Below are positions 53,101 to 61,666 of a stretch of DNA of 64,000 nucleotides, piece after piece. Position numbers and translations under genes: made by a program. Within the stretch, counting starts at the first letter, position 1. Each line of letters begins with the position of its first letter. The stretch spans positions 158,743 through 222,742 of the forward strand of contig JALMQS010000686.1 of assembly GCA_024734495.1 (NCBI GenBank), given 5' to 3'. Below the pieces are notes generated by a model. The model was not told the origin of the DNA and ran no database searches. It saw only the letters and a list, made by a program, of their open reading frames with translations. The stretch is from Forficula auricularia. Taxonomy: Eukaryota; Arthropoda; Insecta; Dermaptera; Forficulidae.

Positions 53101-56100
53101 CGAACGGATGTTGAATATTTGAAATTCGTGTCTTTCGCTCAAATGAAACTTTAGGATAAATCATTGATTTAATCATGTTACAACAAACGCTTTGGTAGTA
53201 TCTATAAAAAAAAGGAAAGAGTCGCTTGTTATGTTCTAATAAATAGGCTTTCAGCACTGTACACGGTGATTCACACCACATGTGAAACCGGAAGTATTTT
53301 CATTTGCACACAACTTCGAATACCACTATGTGTAAAATGGGATATCGTTGGAACTGATTATTAAAAAAAATCTCAGTACTTTTTTATTTTTAATTATATA
53401 TTGATGCGAGAATGAGTTGCATCAAGAATGTGCAGCTCCTATAGGCCTGGTTGGATCCTGCTCATACTCATATATTATCTTATTATCTAAACATGAATAA
53501 AGTATTTCCATCTTTTTACAATATTTCTTAAATAGAAAATATAATGTTATCGCCTCTACCTCACTTTTTACATGACTGCTTTGCCACGCCCCGTCTCTTA
53601 TAACTCTATAAATTTTCTTATATGGTCATGAGTCATGACTGAAAAAATAATTGACATTATATGAAATTACTAATAAATAATTTTCCTTCTGAGAGTAGTT
53701 GAGCTTTTGATTTTTAAGAGAAAATCAATAGTGTCCTCTGCTTGACCCAAATAAACAGCTATATCTAAATATATATTATAAATGAATATAAATTATGTTG
53801 TCAGATCAGAAAAAGAGTTTTTAAAAAGAAATATAAATGTTTTATTAAACCAAATTAAATATTTCACGATTACAAAAATTATACAAATTAGGCTCAATTG
53901 CAAAAATGCGATGAGTAGTCCAAAAGAGTTGGCAAATTTGAGCAGAGCTTACGCTAAGGAAACAGAAATGAGAATAAATCTAAAATGTTCATTGAAGGGG
54001 GCAATAAGAGAGAGTGTGTTCTGCTGGAATTATAAATTTTTAATTTAACACATTCTTTTATTGTCTCCATCAATATTTATAAAATTTCTGCTACTCTATA
54101 TATTTAATAAACGTTTTATGATTGTTTTTTTATAAAAGATTGTATTTTATTTATTTATGTACCTATAGATAATTGTTTATTCGCATCAAGCAGGAGACAC
54201 ACTTCATTTCCTTTTAAAAATAAATAATCGTAAAATTATATAATAAAATTTAAATTTCCTACTCTACTAGCATCTAAATATACAGATTCAAGTTATATTC
54301 TTTTTTTATTTTCGCAGGATGATGATAAAAAATCTGAATTCGAGAGAAAAATTAGTGATTATCATAAAATACATGATCAACTTAATGGTCTTCTGATTGG
54401 CCGATTTGATAAGGAACCACCAGAACGAAACGAATCTAGAGAAATATTTTATCCAGCTGGAATTGGTGGTGCATTTGCTACTCCTAATACATCCATTTCC
54501 TTATTAAATAAGTATTGTGGAGTCAAAAGCAAGAGCAAGTATTCAAATTTGTCTCCTAGTTGTGAATTTATTCCATTTCAAGACTCGGAGAACAATCAAT
54601 TAAACTATCAATGTAAATTAACGTTACCGAAAAGCTGTGGTTATACTGAAACTATGATAGGACCTCCAGAAAGAAATAAAAAAACAGCTAAAAAGATGGC
54701 ATCGTATGCTTTGGTAAAAAAATTGCACGAAGTCCAAGAACTCGACGACAATTTGGTACCTTATAAAGGTTAATTCTCCATAAACATATACATATATTGT
54801 TTAATAAATTATATTTTTAAATAACTAAAAAACATGCTTCTAAAAAGAACAAAAAATGTAGGTAATACTTAATCAAAAAGTGTGGGACGCAGAAACTTTT
54901 AATTGAACCCCACACTTTTTGATTAAGTATTATACTTTGTCGAAATTAATTAAAAGTTTCTGCGCCCACACTTTTTCATTAAGTATTACATTATTTTGTA
55001 CTTTTTAGAAGCATGTTTTTTAGTTTTTTAAAAATATAATTTATTTTTTACTTTTTAGTCTTAATTATTTTTATAGAGAAAAGTTTGCGGATTTCAACAG
55101 AATGAAATGTATTTATTTTTATTCTTTTTATATAATAGTCCAAGAGCTGGTGACACATTTTTGAGTACGAATTTGACCCAACTAGAAATAATGCCATGTT
55201 ATTTTTTTGCATGTTGTAAAAATACACTTTGGGTGGTCTGGTTCCACGTCCCACCACTCAAATGGTCTGGGGTGAATATATTATGTTTATAATTGACTAT
55301 AAATTATAATTTTTATAATTTCATTGTGGGTCAAAAATATTTTTTAACACATATGTATTTTTTACCGCACTCACACCATGCGCAATACCTGGTCCACCTG
55401 CTTAGGCCAGCCAGACTGGCCATTCCTTGTACAACTATCATAGACGGTACTATTACGCATTATTTCTAGTTGGGTCAAATCCGTACTCAAAAATGTGTCA
55501 CCAGCTCTTGGACTATAAATTCATTTAAATTGAGTAGGTAAACAATTTTTTTTATAGAGAAATGTTTGCGGAATTTAACAGAACAAAAGTCACATTGATA
55601 GATACATAGATAGATAGATAGATACATACAGGTGAAGCTAATATAAAGCATGTAAAAATAATTAGTTAATAAACTGGGTGAGCTTTTTTCTGTTATATAT
55701 GAAAAATATTCATTTTTTCCACAATTTATTTTCGAACAAAAGTGTAAATACAAAAGACGTTTAGAAATATAAACTACATCAAATTTACCGATACGTTACT
55801 GGGGGAATATTAGGTAAAGATAGAAACAAGCTAAAAACTAAAAAATTCCACGGAATCTTATCAAATATTAATTATGAATTTTACCATAAAATTACCATTA
55901 ATTTTAGTATTTATAAAGAAAACTCAAGTTCATGATATCAACGATATCTTATTTAATTAATTATTTACTAGGTTAAAATTAAGTGGAGTTTTTGGGGTCT
56001 TTCACAAAAATGAATGATTTAAAAAAAATATTATAACGAAATTTTCTCTGGAGAGAGGGACTGGTATAACTTTTAATTGGATGTAATGGAAGGCAGCCCA

Positions 56101-59100
56101 GGGGTAGTGAGGAAAGAAAAAATTAACACATATCAAATAAGGTGTAATTTATTGGAATCCTTCCTCCTTTCCTTTCAAACCGACATTTCGGAGGATTTTT
56201 CCCTCTTTCTTCAGGGTTTCAAAGGGTCAATGAATGAAACAAATAAAATGTTTCCTTTTTCTCTCCACAGTAGTGTTCAAAACTTTCTTCTTTTTTAGCA
56301 AAGTCATAGAAAAACAATTTTTTTTTCCTCCTTTTCTATCTATCTAATTAAGAAAAAGAGGGGAAAAAAATTGTTTTTCTATGCCTTTGCTAAAAAAGAA
56401 GAAAGTTTTGAACACTGTGAGAGAAGAAGGAAACATTTTATTTGTTTCATTCATTGACCCTTTGAAACCCTGAAGAAGGAGGGAAAAATCCTCCGAAACG
56501 GTTTGAAAGGAAAGGAGGAAGGATTCCAATAAATTACACCTTATTTGATATGTGTTAATTTTTTCTTTCCTCACTACCCCTGGGCTGCCTTCCATTACAT
56601 TCAATTAAAATTTTATATACCTCAATATATTTCAGGTAGTGTACATAGTCTCTGTACTCTTGAAGATGAGTTAACATTACGAAATATAATGAGGCTTATA
56701 AAATTTTTTTTTAAATCATTAATTTCTGTCCTAAACCGCAAAGACTCCCCTTAATTTTAATTTACATGTTTCACTATAAACCAACCCCGCACTCTTAGTT
56801 TATTTAGTAGGTACATATACGAAATAAATAAAACAGAGAAATTCAGAAAAACAGAAACGATATCATTTAAATTAAATGAAGGAAAAAATCATTATTTACA
56901 CCTTTAATATACTAATCTCTGATAAAATTTCTGGCCTATAGAGCCTAATTGTGCGATATAGCTGGCCAATTAATTGGACATCCTCTTGTTATTTAAAGGC
57001 CGGTTCACACGGAGCTTTTACTGCTACTTGTTCCTTACTTGTTCGACTAACTGTCAATTTGGAGGCATAGAGGGGGTCGAAATGACGTCACTCCGGACTG
57101 TCTTACTAGCATGCTTGCTTGATTCAAAAGATAGGGGATGTTCTAAAAACAAAGTATAGCTACTTGAAGCCGGCAGTGGCCCGCCAATCGGAAAGCATTA
57201 TTTTATCACGGGGGTGACATGGGCATTGGCACATTACTCAATACATCAGCTGATATTTTGTTTCTCACTGTTCAACTCTTTACTGCAATGAATAAAGAGA
57301 ATATACCTTCTAAATTCGTATGCGATTGATAATTTCTGCAATAATATTATTGTCAGCCATTTTTCTTTGCATCTGACCTGAAACTGAAAGATGATAGTCC
57401 AGCTGTTTGGCTCAAAGCATGCGCGCACAACCTAGCCGGCTAACTTGAAATTTTTTTGAAAAAGATCCTTGTGAAGCCAACAGGTGAAAAATCAGCCTAG
57501 CTGAACTAGCTTCAAATTGCAAGTAGGTCGAACAAGTAAGAGAAAATATCTCGTGTGAACTAGCCTTAAGCTACAATTCATAATTTGTATTTATTTGAAT
57601 CTGTTTCTGGGTTTTTAGCTCTTTTCTCACTTATCATAATTTCGCAGGAACATCTCAGTAAAATTGTTAAGCTAGGTTTACACATTCTCGCCTCGTGATT
57701 CGCCTTCACTGTGGATGTCAACAAGTTCGTCCCCACAACGCGAGTGACTGTTTACAAAGAGAAACAAAGAGGTTGTCCTCTGCTTGATGCAAATAAACAT
57801 ACACACATATATATACAGATATATCATCTCGATATATGTGTGTATGTTTATTTGCATCAAGCAGAGGACAACCTCTTTGTTTCTCTTTGTGAATCAACAA
57901 CTCTGCTACTCTCGGCAAAACAAAAACTTTTCAATTAAGTGACTGTTTAGCCCAGTCGTCCAATGGAAGCGACAATGCGATACGGAGATGAAGCAATTAG
58001 CAAATGGAGTATAGTAGTATTAGTAGTATTATTTAGTAAATAGAGTATTCGCTCATTGTCGCTCTTCATTTTCGTAGTGCGTTGTCGCTTCCAGTGCCTT
58101 ACTCATTCGTCAGTCGCCTTCACTATGGCAATTGTCACTCGCGAGTAGATTTCGCTCCCTACACGAGCGCCGCGAGTGGCGAGGCGAGCGACGAGTCAAA
58201 TGACGAGTGAACCGAATACATATTCAAGTCGCGCCTCGCGATTCGTCTCGCCACTCGCGCGAATGTGTATACCTGGCTTTACAGTTTTTAATTCTGACCT
58301 TCTTTTGTATTTACACTCATATCCGAAAATCAATAAGGAAAAATCTATCGCAAAATTTTACCATTCTATACCATTATAAATTAGATTAACAATATATTAT
58401 TAATTAACTTAATTTTAAATTTTGAAATCAAAATAGTATCTTCAAATTGTTATTAAATTTAGTATAAATATGGATTTTAAGATTTTTTCTGATCTTCTTT
58501 AGACAAACCTAACTTCGACTATTCCGATCTTTTTCTTCATTGGAAAGAAGAAAAAATAGAAGAAAAAAAATCTCCACCTGGAACTAATAAATTCAAAAGA
58601 AAATATGATCTCGTATGTCCACTAGCTTTTGAAATGTGTAATCCTCGCTACGGATTAATTTATCTGCATACATTGGAAATTCGTCCAGCTATGGAAACAA
58701 TGAGAGTACCAATTTTTAAGGAACTACATATATAATATATTTAAGAGAAGTTTGTGGATATTTTCTGTGTATGTTTATCTAACGAAATGCTACTAACTTG
58801 AAATTTGGCATAGGTATGAATAGGTTTCATATTCCAAACATCAACAAAAATTATAAAAAGTAAACTTTTCCGATTAACAGGCCATTTTTAGAATTCTTAA
58901 AGGGTTTAAAATAATTATCTTTAAAATTGTTTACTCTTTTGATACTTTTAATACCAGCGGTCGGCAACCTTTTGGATATTCCGGTCCTCTAAATTCACCA
59001 TCTAAAATTTCACGGACCACTAACATAATTGTTAAAGGTACTAATTATTTACGGGCTTTAGTATGATATACATATATATCTATTTATATATTAATAATTT

Positions 59101-61666
59101 TAATTTCATTTATTTGACAGTTTGTTACTTTTTCTATGCTACTGACCGAGGGGGTTAATTAAACGCCTTTGAGGTAGAAGTTTTGCAAGTCACAGTAGTT
59201 TTTTGTTACCAATCAATTCGCAATATAATGTTCTTGTTCTATTTTACATATAATAATACAGCTTAAACAAAATTTATTTTTTACTTGAAAATTTTATTTT
59301 AATGCAGAGTTTCTTTTTTGGGTGCGCCCAGATTTGACCTGTAGGGCTTCTCCAATTAACAATTGCTTTACGAGAACATTAATCAAATTTGTTCTTTTTA
59401 TATTTTCTTTCATTTCATTCTTAATTTATTCATATTTTTAAGGAACTCTTATCTCAATCATTGGATTTTGGTCTACTTTCTTCTAAACCTCTTCCAGGAT
59501 TAACACCGATTCCTCTATATTTACCAGCAGGAATTGCTATGCTTCGAATAAAATCATCCAACGTGGAAATCAATACGGAACAATTAGAACAAGCAAGAAA
59601 TTTTCACCGTATGATTTTCTCAAAAGTTCTACCCCTGTTAAGAAAGTTTTGTGTATTCGAAACCTATTCAGATTGGAATGGATATTTGGTAATTTTATAA
59701 AGTAATAAGTATAATGAATTATGAAATTATGTATTGTGAAAAAATTATAAAATGTATGCTCAACTTTGGCTTGTTTAAACAGGCAAAAATTGATTCTGGA
59801 ATTACATTCTTTTTTCAAAGGTCATATGTTTTAGGTTGTTCCAAGTGAAAATTTGCAAGTACGTTGGGATATTGTTAATCAACATCAAAATTTCAATACT
59901 ATAAGAAGTCCATCTCCATTTGACTGTGTAAATGCCATCTTATCTCCAACGTAAATAATTATAGTAAATATTTTAAACTGTCGATTATTATTTAATTAAT
60001 AAAATATATTTTTAGATACGGTCAACGTCAATCTGATATCTTTATCGGAATGAAAGTAGAAACTGAACTAACTACAAATAGTCCTTTCCCTGAAGGTCCT
60101 CACGAAACATATAAAAGCTATTTTTTACAACAATACACAACAGAATGTATACGGGAAGAAGAAAACCTAGTCCTTGTGGAACCTATTTCAAGAAACCTGA
60201 ATCATATAAGTCCGAAAGGGTCGAGACATAAAACTGACGCAGGAGCTTCTTCAAAAAAGCTCAAGTCAATACATTATGTTCCAGAACTATGTATAAGGTT
60301 AATTTAATTTAAATTATATTCTTTTAAAAATCTTAAGCCGATCCACACTAGACAAAGTTTTTAGTCTAAGCAGACACATATAGACGTAACCAGGGGGAGA
60401 GAGTTTTGTAAGGCAGTGATTCTCAACCTGGGTTCCGCAGAACCCCAGGGTTTCACAAAGGGAGGTTTGGGGTTCCCCGCGCTTGGAGGTCAATAAAAGA
60501 AAAATAGAAAAACAAAAATAGTAGTTAGTAGGATCACCCCTCAAAAATTTGTCATGTAATGAAAAAAATACTAAATTTAAGAGTCTAAGTATTACCTTAT
60601 AGTCAAATAAAACCATTGATTCTTAAGAATGCGATGAACATCACTATTATTGTCTCAATGATACCATTTTTGTTGCTCTAAAGTTCCTTAACTTTCTTAT
60701 AATACAACGATTACGTTACATTAGTAACAAAATGAAAACATCATTTCAATTGATTTATTATTAATTATTTTGTTATTAATAACGTTTGAAATAATATTGA
60801 TTTTCAAATAGATGAGAATAATATTTATGAGTATACATTGAACTTGTCCGATCCGAAAGGGGCATATGGGTATCCCAATGACATTTCCAAAAAAATTTAA
60901 TATATTATTGATGAAAATAAAAATGTTAGGTAATGTAATCTAAAATGCACGTTTTTTGTATACCCAAAATCTAGCAAATTTTTATACTGTGTCAACACAT
61001 CGGCGACTGTATGTTATATTTGGAATCTATAAAAGTAGCATGATGTTGATATTTTGACGAAAAATTTAATATCTCATATTTTAGTGCTAGGGGGTTCCTC
61101 AGAAATAAATATAAGTGCCCTAGGGTTCCTCGCTCTACAAAAGGTTGAGAAACACTGCTCTATAACCTACTCGGCCAACCTGCCTCCCTACTACTACTTT
61201 ATCTTTGAGATTCGTTTTTTCTGGGTATCTCACTATAAACATTTTCAATGTTGAAATTATATTTTTGACTTAAATACTAAAGTATAATTTCTAATAATCA
61301 TATTTTTTCTTATATTTCTCCAGGTATTCTGTTCCGCCTTGGATGTGGTATAAATCAACCACTCTTCCTACAGCTTTACACCGAATTCATTCTCTACTGC
61401 TTGCGGAAGAATTACGATATAAAATTTCTCAAACTCCGTGGCAAGATTTAGATCTGGAATCGCCATTGCCTTTGTATTTCCCAGCTGAACCAAAGAAAAA
61501 TGCATTGGAACAAGATCGTCTTAATCTGGAGAAAATCGAATCAGGAGCTATATTAGAAATTAATCGAGATAGTCATAAAAAGGGATTAGAAAAAATTGAT
61601 AATCAAAATGATGATATTTTACCGGTTGATATTTATCGAAATTTTGATAAAATCACACCACTGGAA
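38104..61666 (+). CDS. Dcr: Dicer endoribonuclease, 5' two-thirds (Dicer-2-like)
   Basis: Exons: 38104-38267, 43463-43874, 43953-44192, 50582-50758, 50836-51027, 52134-52361, 54318-54768, 58503-58705, 59443-59688, 59835-59950, 60016-60297, 61324-61666. They join in phase to 1018 codons. The product cuts double-stranded RNA into small RNAs. Domains: DExD/H helicase with LPTGSGKT (32-39), DECH (143-146), LSAT, and QSKGRAR in motif VI (exon 6); dimerisation domain (DUF283) in exon 7; platform and PAZ in exons 8-12 ([17 protein letters not shown]). The intact ATPase motifs and [10 protein letters not shown] wording favour Dicer-2 over Dicer-1. The RNase III and dsRBD exons lie right of the window. 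The ATG has an in-frame stop 9 bp upstream. Exon 8's donor is uncertain. Introns are up to 6.4 kb and full of transposons. Confidence 0.9.
38696..39712. mobile_element. MITE with ATATTGC-rich arms, split by a LINE
   Basis: The left end CCCAGACAGAAGGGAATATT (38700) and the right end, inverted CCCAGGCAGACTGGAATATT (to about 39709), start matching arms. These share GCAGCAATATT, ACCTTGCA and AACATTGC-type blocks. The arms are separated by a minus-strand LINE X fragment (38800-39623), which therefore inserted into the MITE. It lies in Dicer intron 1. Confidence 0.7.
38800..39623 (-). pseudogene. LINE X 3' fragment with reverse transcriptase remnant
   Basis: Minus-strand reading gives [35 protein letters not shown] and a decayed [17 protein letters not shown] block. 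A 3' UTR and T-rich run at 38800-38812 follow (poly-A in sense). Frame breaks are present. It is 5'-truncated at about 39623. Confidence 0.8.
39741..40130 (+). pseudogene. RTE-type LINE relic
   Basis: Plus-strand pieces in changing frames match the better copy at 48058-49195 (minus): [29 protein letters not shown] and KRYVWSIAM. Stops and frameshifts are frequent. It lies in Dicer intron 1. Confidence 0.65.
40140..40960 (+). pseudogene. 3' end of a LINE with RNase H-like/zinc C-terminus
   Basis: The fragments [15 protein letters not shown] (about 40220) and, after a [18 protein letters not shown] and [17 protein letters not shown] precede [16 protein letters not shown] and [19 protein letters not shown] (40690-40810). 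This is the pattern after the RNase H region in I/R1-type LINEs. The frame ends at 40959. It is interrupted by a 242-bp MITE at 40266-40507. Confidence 0.65.
40266..40507. mobile_element. 242-bp MITE with CTCAG duplication
   Basis: The ends GGCCAATTGTATGTCGGTTG and, inverted, GGCCAGTTGTATGTCGGTTC give about 35-bp near-perfect terminal repeats. CTCAG flanks both sides (40261-40265, 40508-40512). Removing the element and one CTCAG restores the LINE reading (NCVS then DFTL). Superfamily not assigned. Confidence 0.88.
41037..41816. mobile_element. hAT-type non-autonomous element with perfect 8-bp duplication
   Basis: Perfect 14-bp terminal repeats CAGTGCCGTTCCTG are flanked by CCTTTCTT at 41029-41036 and 41817-41824. 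Subterminal blocks GCCTGCGTGC / GCACGCAGGC also pair. 780 bp, no transposase frame. TIR start CAGTG and an 8-bp duplication are hAT hallmarks. It lies in Dicer intron 1. Confidence 0.93.
42005..42285 (+). pseudogene. 3' tail of an RTE-type LINE
   Basis: Reads [14 protein letters not shown] and [10 protein letters not shown] at the end, followed by CAATGATGAT. It corresponds to the inverted tail at 48058-48300, where the same sequence ends in an ATG/ATC short repeat, as RTE 3' ends do. Confidence 0.6.
42286..42870 (+). pseudogene. Tc1-like transposase relic
   Basis: Broken frames give [26 protein letters not shown] text (42340), then [17 protein letters not shown] (42450-42500). The latter is the signature between the second and third catalytic residues of Tc1 transposases. 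[20 protein letters not shown] and [10 protein letters not shown] follow, and stops interrupt. The N-terminal DNA-binding half is missing. Confidence 0.75.
42915..43165. repeat. Foldback with hammerhead-like centre
   Basis: The left arm (GAAGGAGACAATAAAAGAGT, then GTGTCTTCTGCTG) is repeated inverted at 43085-43130. TCTGCTACTCTCGGCAAAA follows at 43143, a terminal block shared with 6160, 38610 (inverted), 54095 (partial) and 57903. The centre carries the best hammerhead-like motif of the window. Confidence 0.75.
42981..43030 (-). ncRNA. Hammerhead-ribozyme-like motif, best copy
   Basis: Minus strand: CTGATGA, one extra A, stem II GAGGGC-AAA-GCCCTC (6 perfect pairs), GAAA, then C-TATA-G giving a 2-bp stem III (A-U, C-G), then the cleavage-type triplet GTC (42985-42987). 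Flanking TAATAGA / TCGTTAT can pair as a bulged stem I of about 5 bp. Short stem III type I hammerheads are known from Penelope-like elements and retrozymes. The one extra nucleotide between CUGAUGA and stem II departs from the canonical core, so activity is uncertain. Confidence 0.5.
44455..44612 (+). mobile_element. LINE X 3' tail
   Basis: CTTTTCACGACGGAGGGGCC, GGGGATGCTCC and ATCAATATCATT followed by A9 match the 3' end of the copy at 29641-30495. Only the 3' UTR is kept. Confidence 0.75.
45251..46107. mobile_element. MITE inserted in the older LINE, itself split by a younger LINE
   Basis: The ends GGCCTATTACGCACTGTCGA (45251) and its inverted counterpart form terminal repeats that continue through CTGGTCGCCGGC. 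The right part is broken after GTCGACAG (45412) and resumes TGCGTAATAGGCC at 46095-46107. TA flanks both borders. Without the LINE the MITE is 175 bp. Confidence 0.85.
45413..46089 (-). pseudogene. Younger LINE X fragment inside the MITE
   Basis: The poly(T) start at 45413 and the end at 46089 are flanked by GACAG (45408-45412, 46090-46094). The encoded remnant includes [55 protein letters not shown] and [17 protein letters not shown]. It is the same family as the outer LINE. Confidence 0.85.
46540..46830 (+). repeat. Possible Helitron-related or similar repeat fragment
   Basis: CTATATATATATAAAATTAA followed by GGTTTTGTCTGT, GTCTGTCTGTATGTCTGT and ACGTCAAAACGGCTGAAGGG is wording seen in many invertebrate non-autonomous repeats, often Helitron/Helentron relatives. 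No terminal hairpin was identified, so the class is a guess. Confidence 0.3.
46940..47180 (-). repeat. Two units of the CTTCTGGGG-type minisatellite
   Basis: Inverted relative to the array at 961-1735: TTTTGTATACATAATCTGTG, CTCAACCAAA and CCACCCAAAATGGGGGGAGG recur with a spacing of about 110 bp. It leads directly into the G-rich block. Confidence 0.75.
47181..47545. repeat. Extremely G-rich low-complexity block
   Basis: About 360 bp of interrupted G runs (GGGGTGGGGG-type) with very little A or C, in a genome that is otherwise AT-rich. It directly follows a minisatellite unit whose poly-G/poly-C run would sit here. It could form G-quadruplexes, or be a noisy consensus of a long G homopolymer. 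A proline-rich frame on the opposite strand (47054-47554) is a composition artefact. Confidence 0.8.
47570..48057 (-). repeat. Dispersed repeat, family copy 2
   Basis: Inverted copy of 12330-12840, with TTGGTACATATCGGCCCAC-equivalent and ACCATTAGTTTAAC-equivalent blocks. It ends at GTGTGGAAAAAATC, where an RTE element begins. Confidence 0.75.
48058..49195 (-). pseudogene. RTE-type LINE, reverse transcriptase relic
   Basis: Minus-strand pieces in order: [18 protein letters not shown] (about 49120), KKGVRQGC (about 48960), [20 protein letters not shown] (48850, the FADD catalytic pair), [20 protein letters not shown], [20 protein letters not shown] (48480) and [13 protein letters not shown]. 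The 3' end at 48058 terminates in ATGATGATG, as RTE elements do. Several frameshifts. Confidence 0.82.
49265..49957 (+). pseudogene. Diverged LINE X fragment with poly(A)
   Basis: Plus-strand remnants include [24 protein letters not shown] and [18 protein letters not shown], homologous to the [10 protein letters not shown]...RTVSAHSLYYRYY block of the copy at 29733. It ends in a run of about 17 A with flanking A-rich sequence at 49939-49957. GC-richer and more diverged than the other copies. Confidence 0.65.
49958..50520 (-). repeat. Dispersed repeat, family copy 3
   Basis: Inverted copy of 12030-12600, with CCATCCATCCAT short repeats, GCCTCTCGACGAGACCCC and GGGTTCCGTAGTCTTTACCT. It ends about 60 bp before Dicer exon 4. 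Confidence 0.75.
51028..52133. other. Dicer intron 5
   Basis: No coding or transposon signature was recognised, apart from an RTE-tail-like TACGTCAAACCAGGCTTAGAG at about 51980 (compare [10 protein letters not shown] at 42245). Confidence 0.4.
52740..53290 (-). mobile_element. LINE X 3' fragment carrying a hAT MITE
   Basis: The minus-strand frame around 53042-53281 gives [19 protein letters not shown] and [19 protein letters not shown], homologous to the [19 protein letters not shown] block of the copy at 44835-45230. The 3' part is interrupted by the MITE at 52825-52943. A second tail-like scrap lies at 53400-53480. Confidence 0.65.
52825..52943. mobile_element. 119-bp hAT-type MITE with perfect 8-bp duplication
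   Basis: The ends CAAGGGCGGATCCAGGAATT and, inverted, CAAGGGCGGATCCAGCAATT are flanked by TGTGGTAC at 52817-52824 and 52944-52951. A G11 run lies inside. It inserted into the LINE X fragment. Confidence 0.93.
53690..54110. repeat. Partial copies of the CTCTGCTTG / CTGCTACTCT foldback family
   Basis: GTGTCCTCTGCTTGACCCAA at 53730 and, at 53995-54105, GGGGGCAATAAGAGAGAGTG, TGTTCTGCTGGAATTATAAA, ATTGTCTCCATCAATA and TTTCTGCTACTCT. They resemble pieces of the foldback at 42915-43165 and 57755-57937. A frame at 53782-54048 through this region has no known domain. Confidence 0.5.
54830..55660. repeat. Dispersed AT-rich repeat, split by a MITE
   Basis: GTACTTTTTAGAAGCATG, TTTACTTTTTAGTCTTAATT and TTTAAATTGAGTAGGTAAAC follow the order of the copy at 19850-20100. 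The run is broken by an inserted element at 55137-55515. Inverted pieces at 54830-54960 mirror the same sequence, as at 19300-19890. Confidence 0.65.
55137..55515. mobile_element. MITE with ~58-bp terminal inverted repeats
   Basis: AGTCCAAGAGCTGGTGACAC at the left and its reverse complement at the right, continuing through TTTTTGAGTACG and TTGACCCAACTAGAAATAAT. The uninterrupted repeat at 19985-20010 (TATATAATTTCATTTAAATT) shows the insertion point. A TATA-type duplication suggests a Tc1/mariner- or PIF-like element. Central sequence about 260 bp, non-coding. Confidence 0.85.
56072..56610. mobile_element. Foldback of the AATGGAAGGCAG family, ~250-bp arms
   Basis: Starts TTTTAATTGGATGTAATGG and ends with the inverted form CATTACATTCAATTAAAA. 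The arms share GCAGCCCAGGGGTAGTGAGG, CACATATCAAATAAGGTG, the CCGAAA block and TTTGTTTCATTCATTGACCC. The centre is at about 56345. It is the same family as 21055-21436. Each arm carries a hammerhead-like motif, in opposite orientations. It lies in Dicer intron 7. Confidence 0.85.
56470..56498 (+). ncRNA. Hammerhead-like motif in the right foldback arm
   Basis: CTGAAGA, one extra A, stem GGAGG-loop-CCTCC, then GAAAC followed by GGTT. The mirror copy in the left arm (minus strand, about 56183-56214) reads CTGAAGA...CCTCC-GAAATGTC. Stem II is intact in this copy; stem III is not evident. Confidence 0.35.
56996..57567. mobile_element. MITE with GGTTCACACG-type ends
   Basis: AAGGCCGGTTCACACGGAGC at the left and, inverted, AAGGCTAGTTCACACGAGAT at the right. 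Both continue with TACTTGTTCGACC-like sequence. TTAA-like bases lie at both borders but the exact duplication is unclear. Non-coding. Confidence 0.7.
57670..58278. mobile_element. MITE with TTA duplication (PIF/Harbinger-like)
   Basis: The ends AGCTAGGTTTACACATTC and, inverted, AGCCAGGTATACACATTC are flanked by TTA at 57667-57669 and 58279-58281. Internally it is rich in CGCGAGTGGCGAGGCGAGCG-type sequence, unusually GC-rich for the window. A 183-bp foldback is inserted at 57755-57937. Confidence 0.8.
57755..57937. mobile_element. 183-bp foldback insertion with 12-bp target duplication
   Basis: Flanked by AGTGACTGTTTA at 57743-57754 and 57938-57949. The inverted arms carry AGAGGTTGTCCTCTGCTTGA and TGCAAATAAACATACACACA around a short AT centre. 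One side then extends with AACTCTGCTACTCTCGGCAA. Related copies: 6105-6200, 38590-38695, 42915-43165. A long duplication is more like retrotransposition than a cut-and-paste MITE. Confidence 0.85.
60416..61162. mobile_element. hAT-type non-autonomous element
   Basis: The left end CAGTGATTCTCAACCTGGGT and the right end, inverted CAGTGTTTCTCAACCTTTTG, are classic hAT termini; both continue to GAACCC. A perfect duplication was not found. No transposase. It lies in Dicer intron 11. Confidence 0.75.

Noticed and set aside
53782..54048. 88-codon open frame in a Dicer intron
   Set aside because: Its end lies in foldback-family sequence and the rest has no family features; the Dicer phase works without it.
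58965..59035. hAT-like end CAGCGGTCGGCAACCTTTTG in a Dicer intron
   Set aside because: Only one end was found; without a partner end or duplication it is not annotated as an element.
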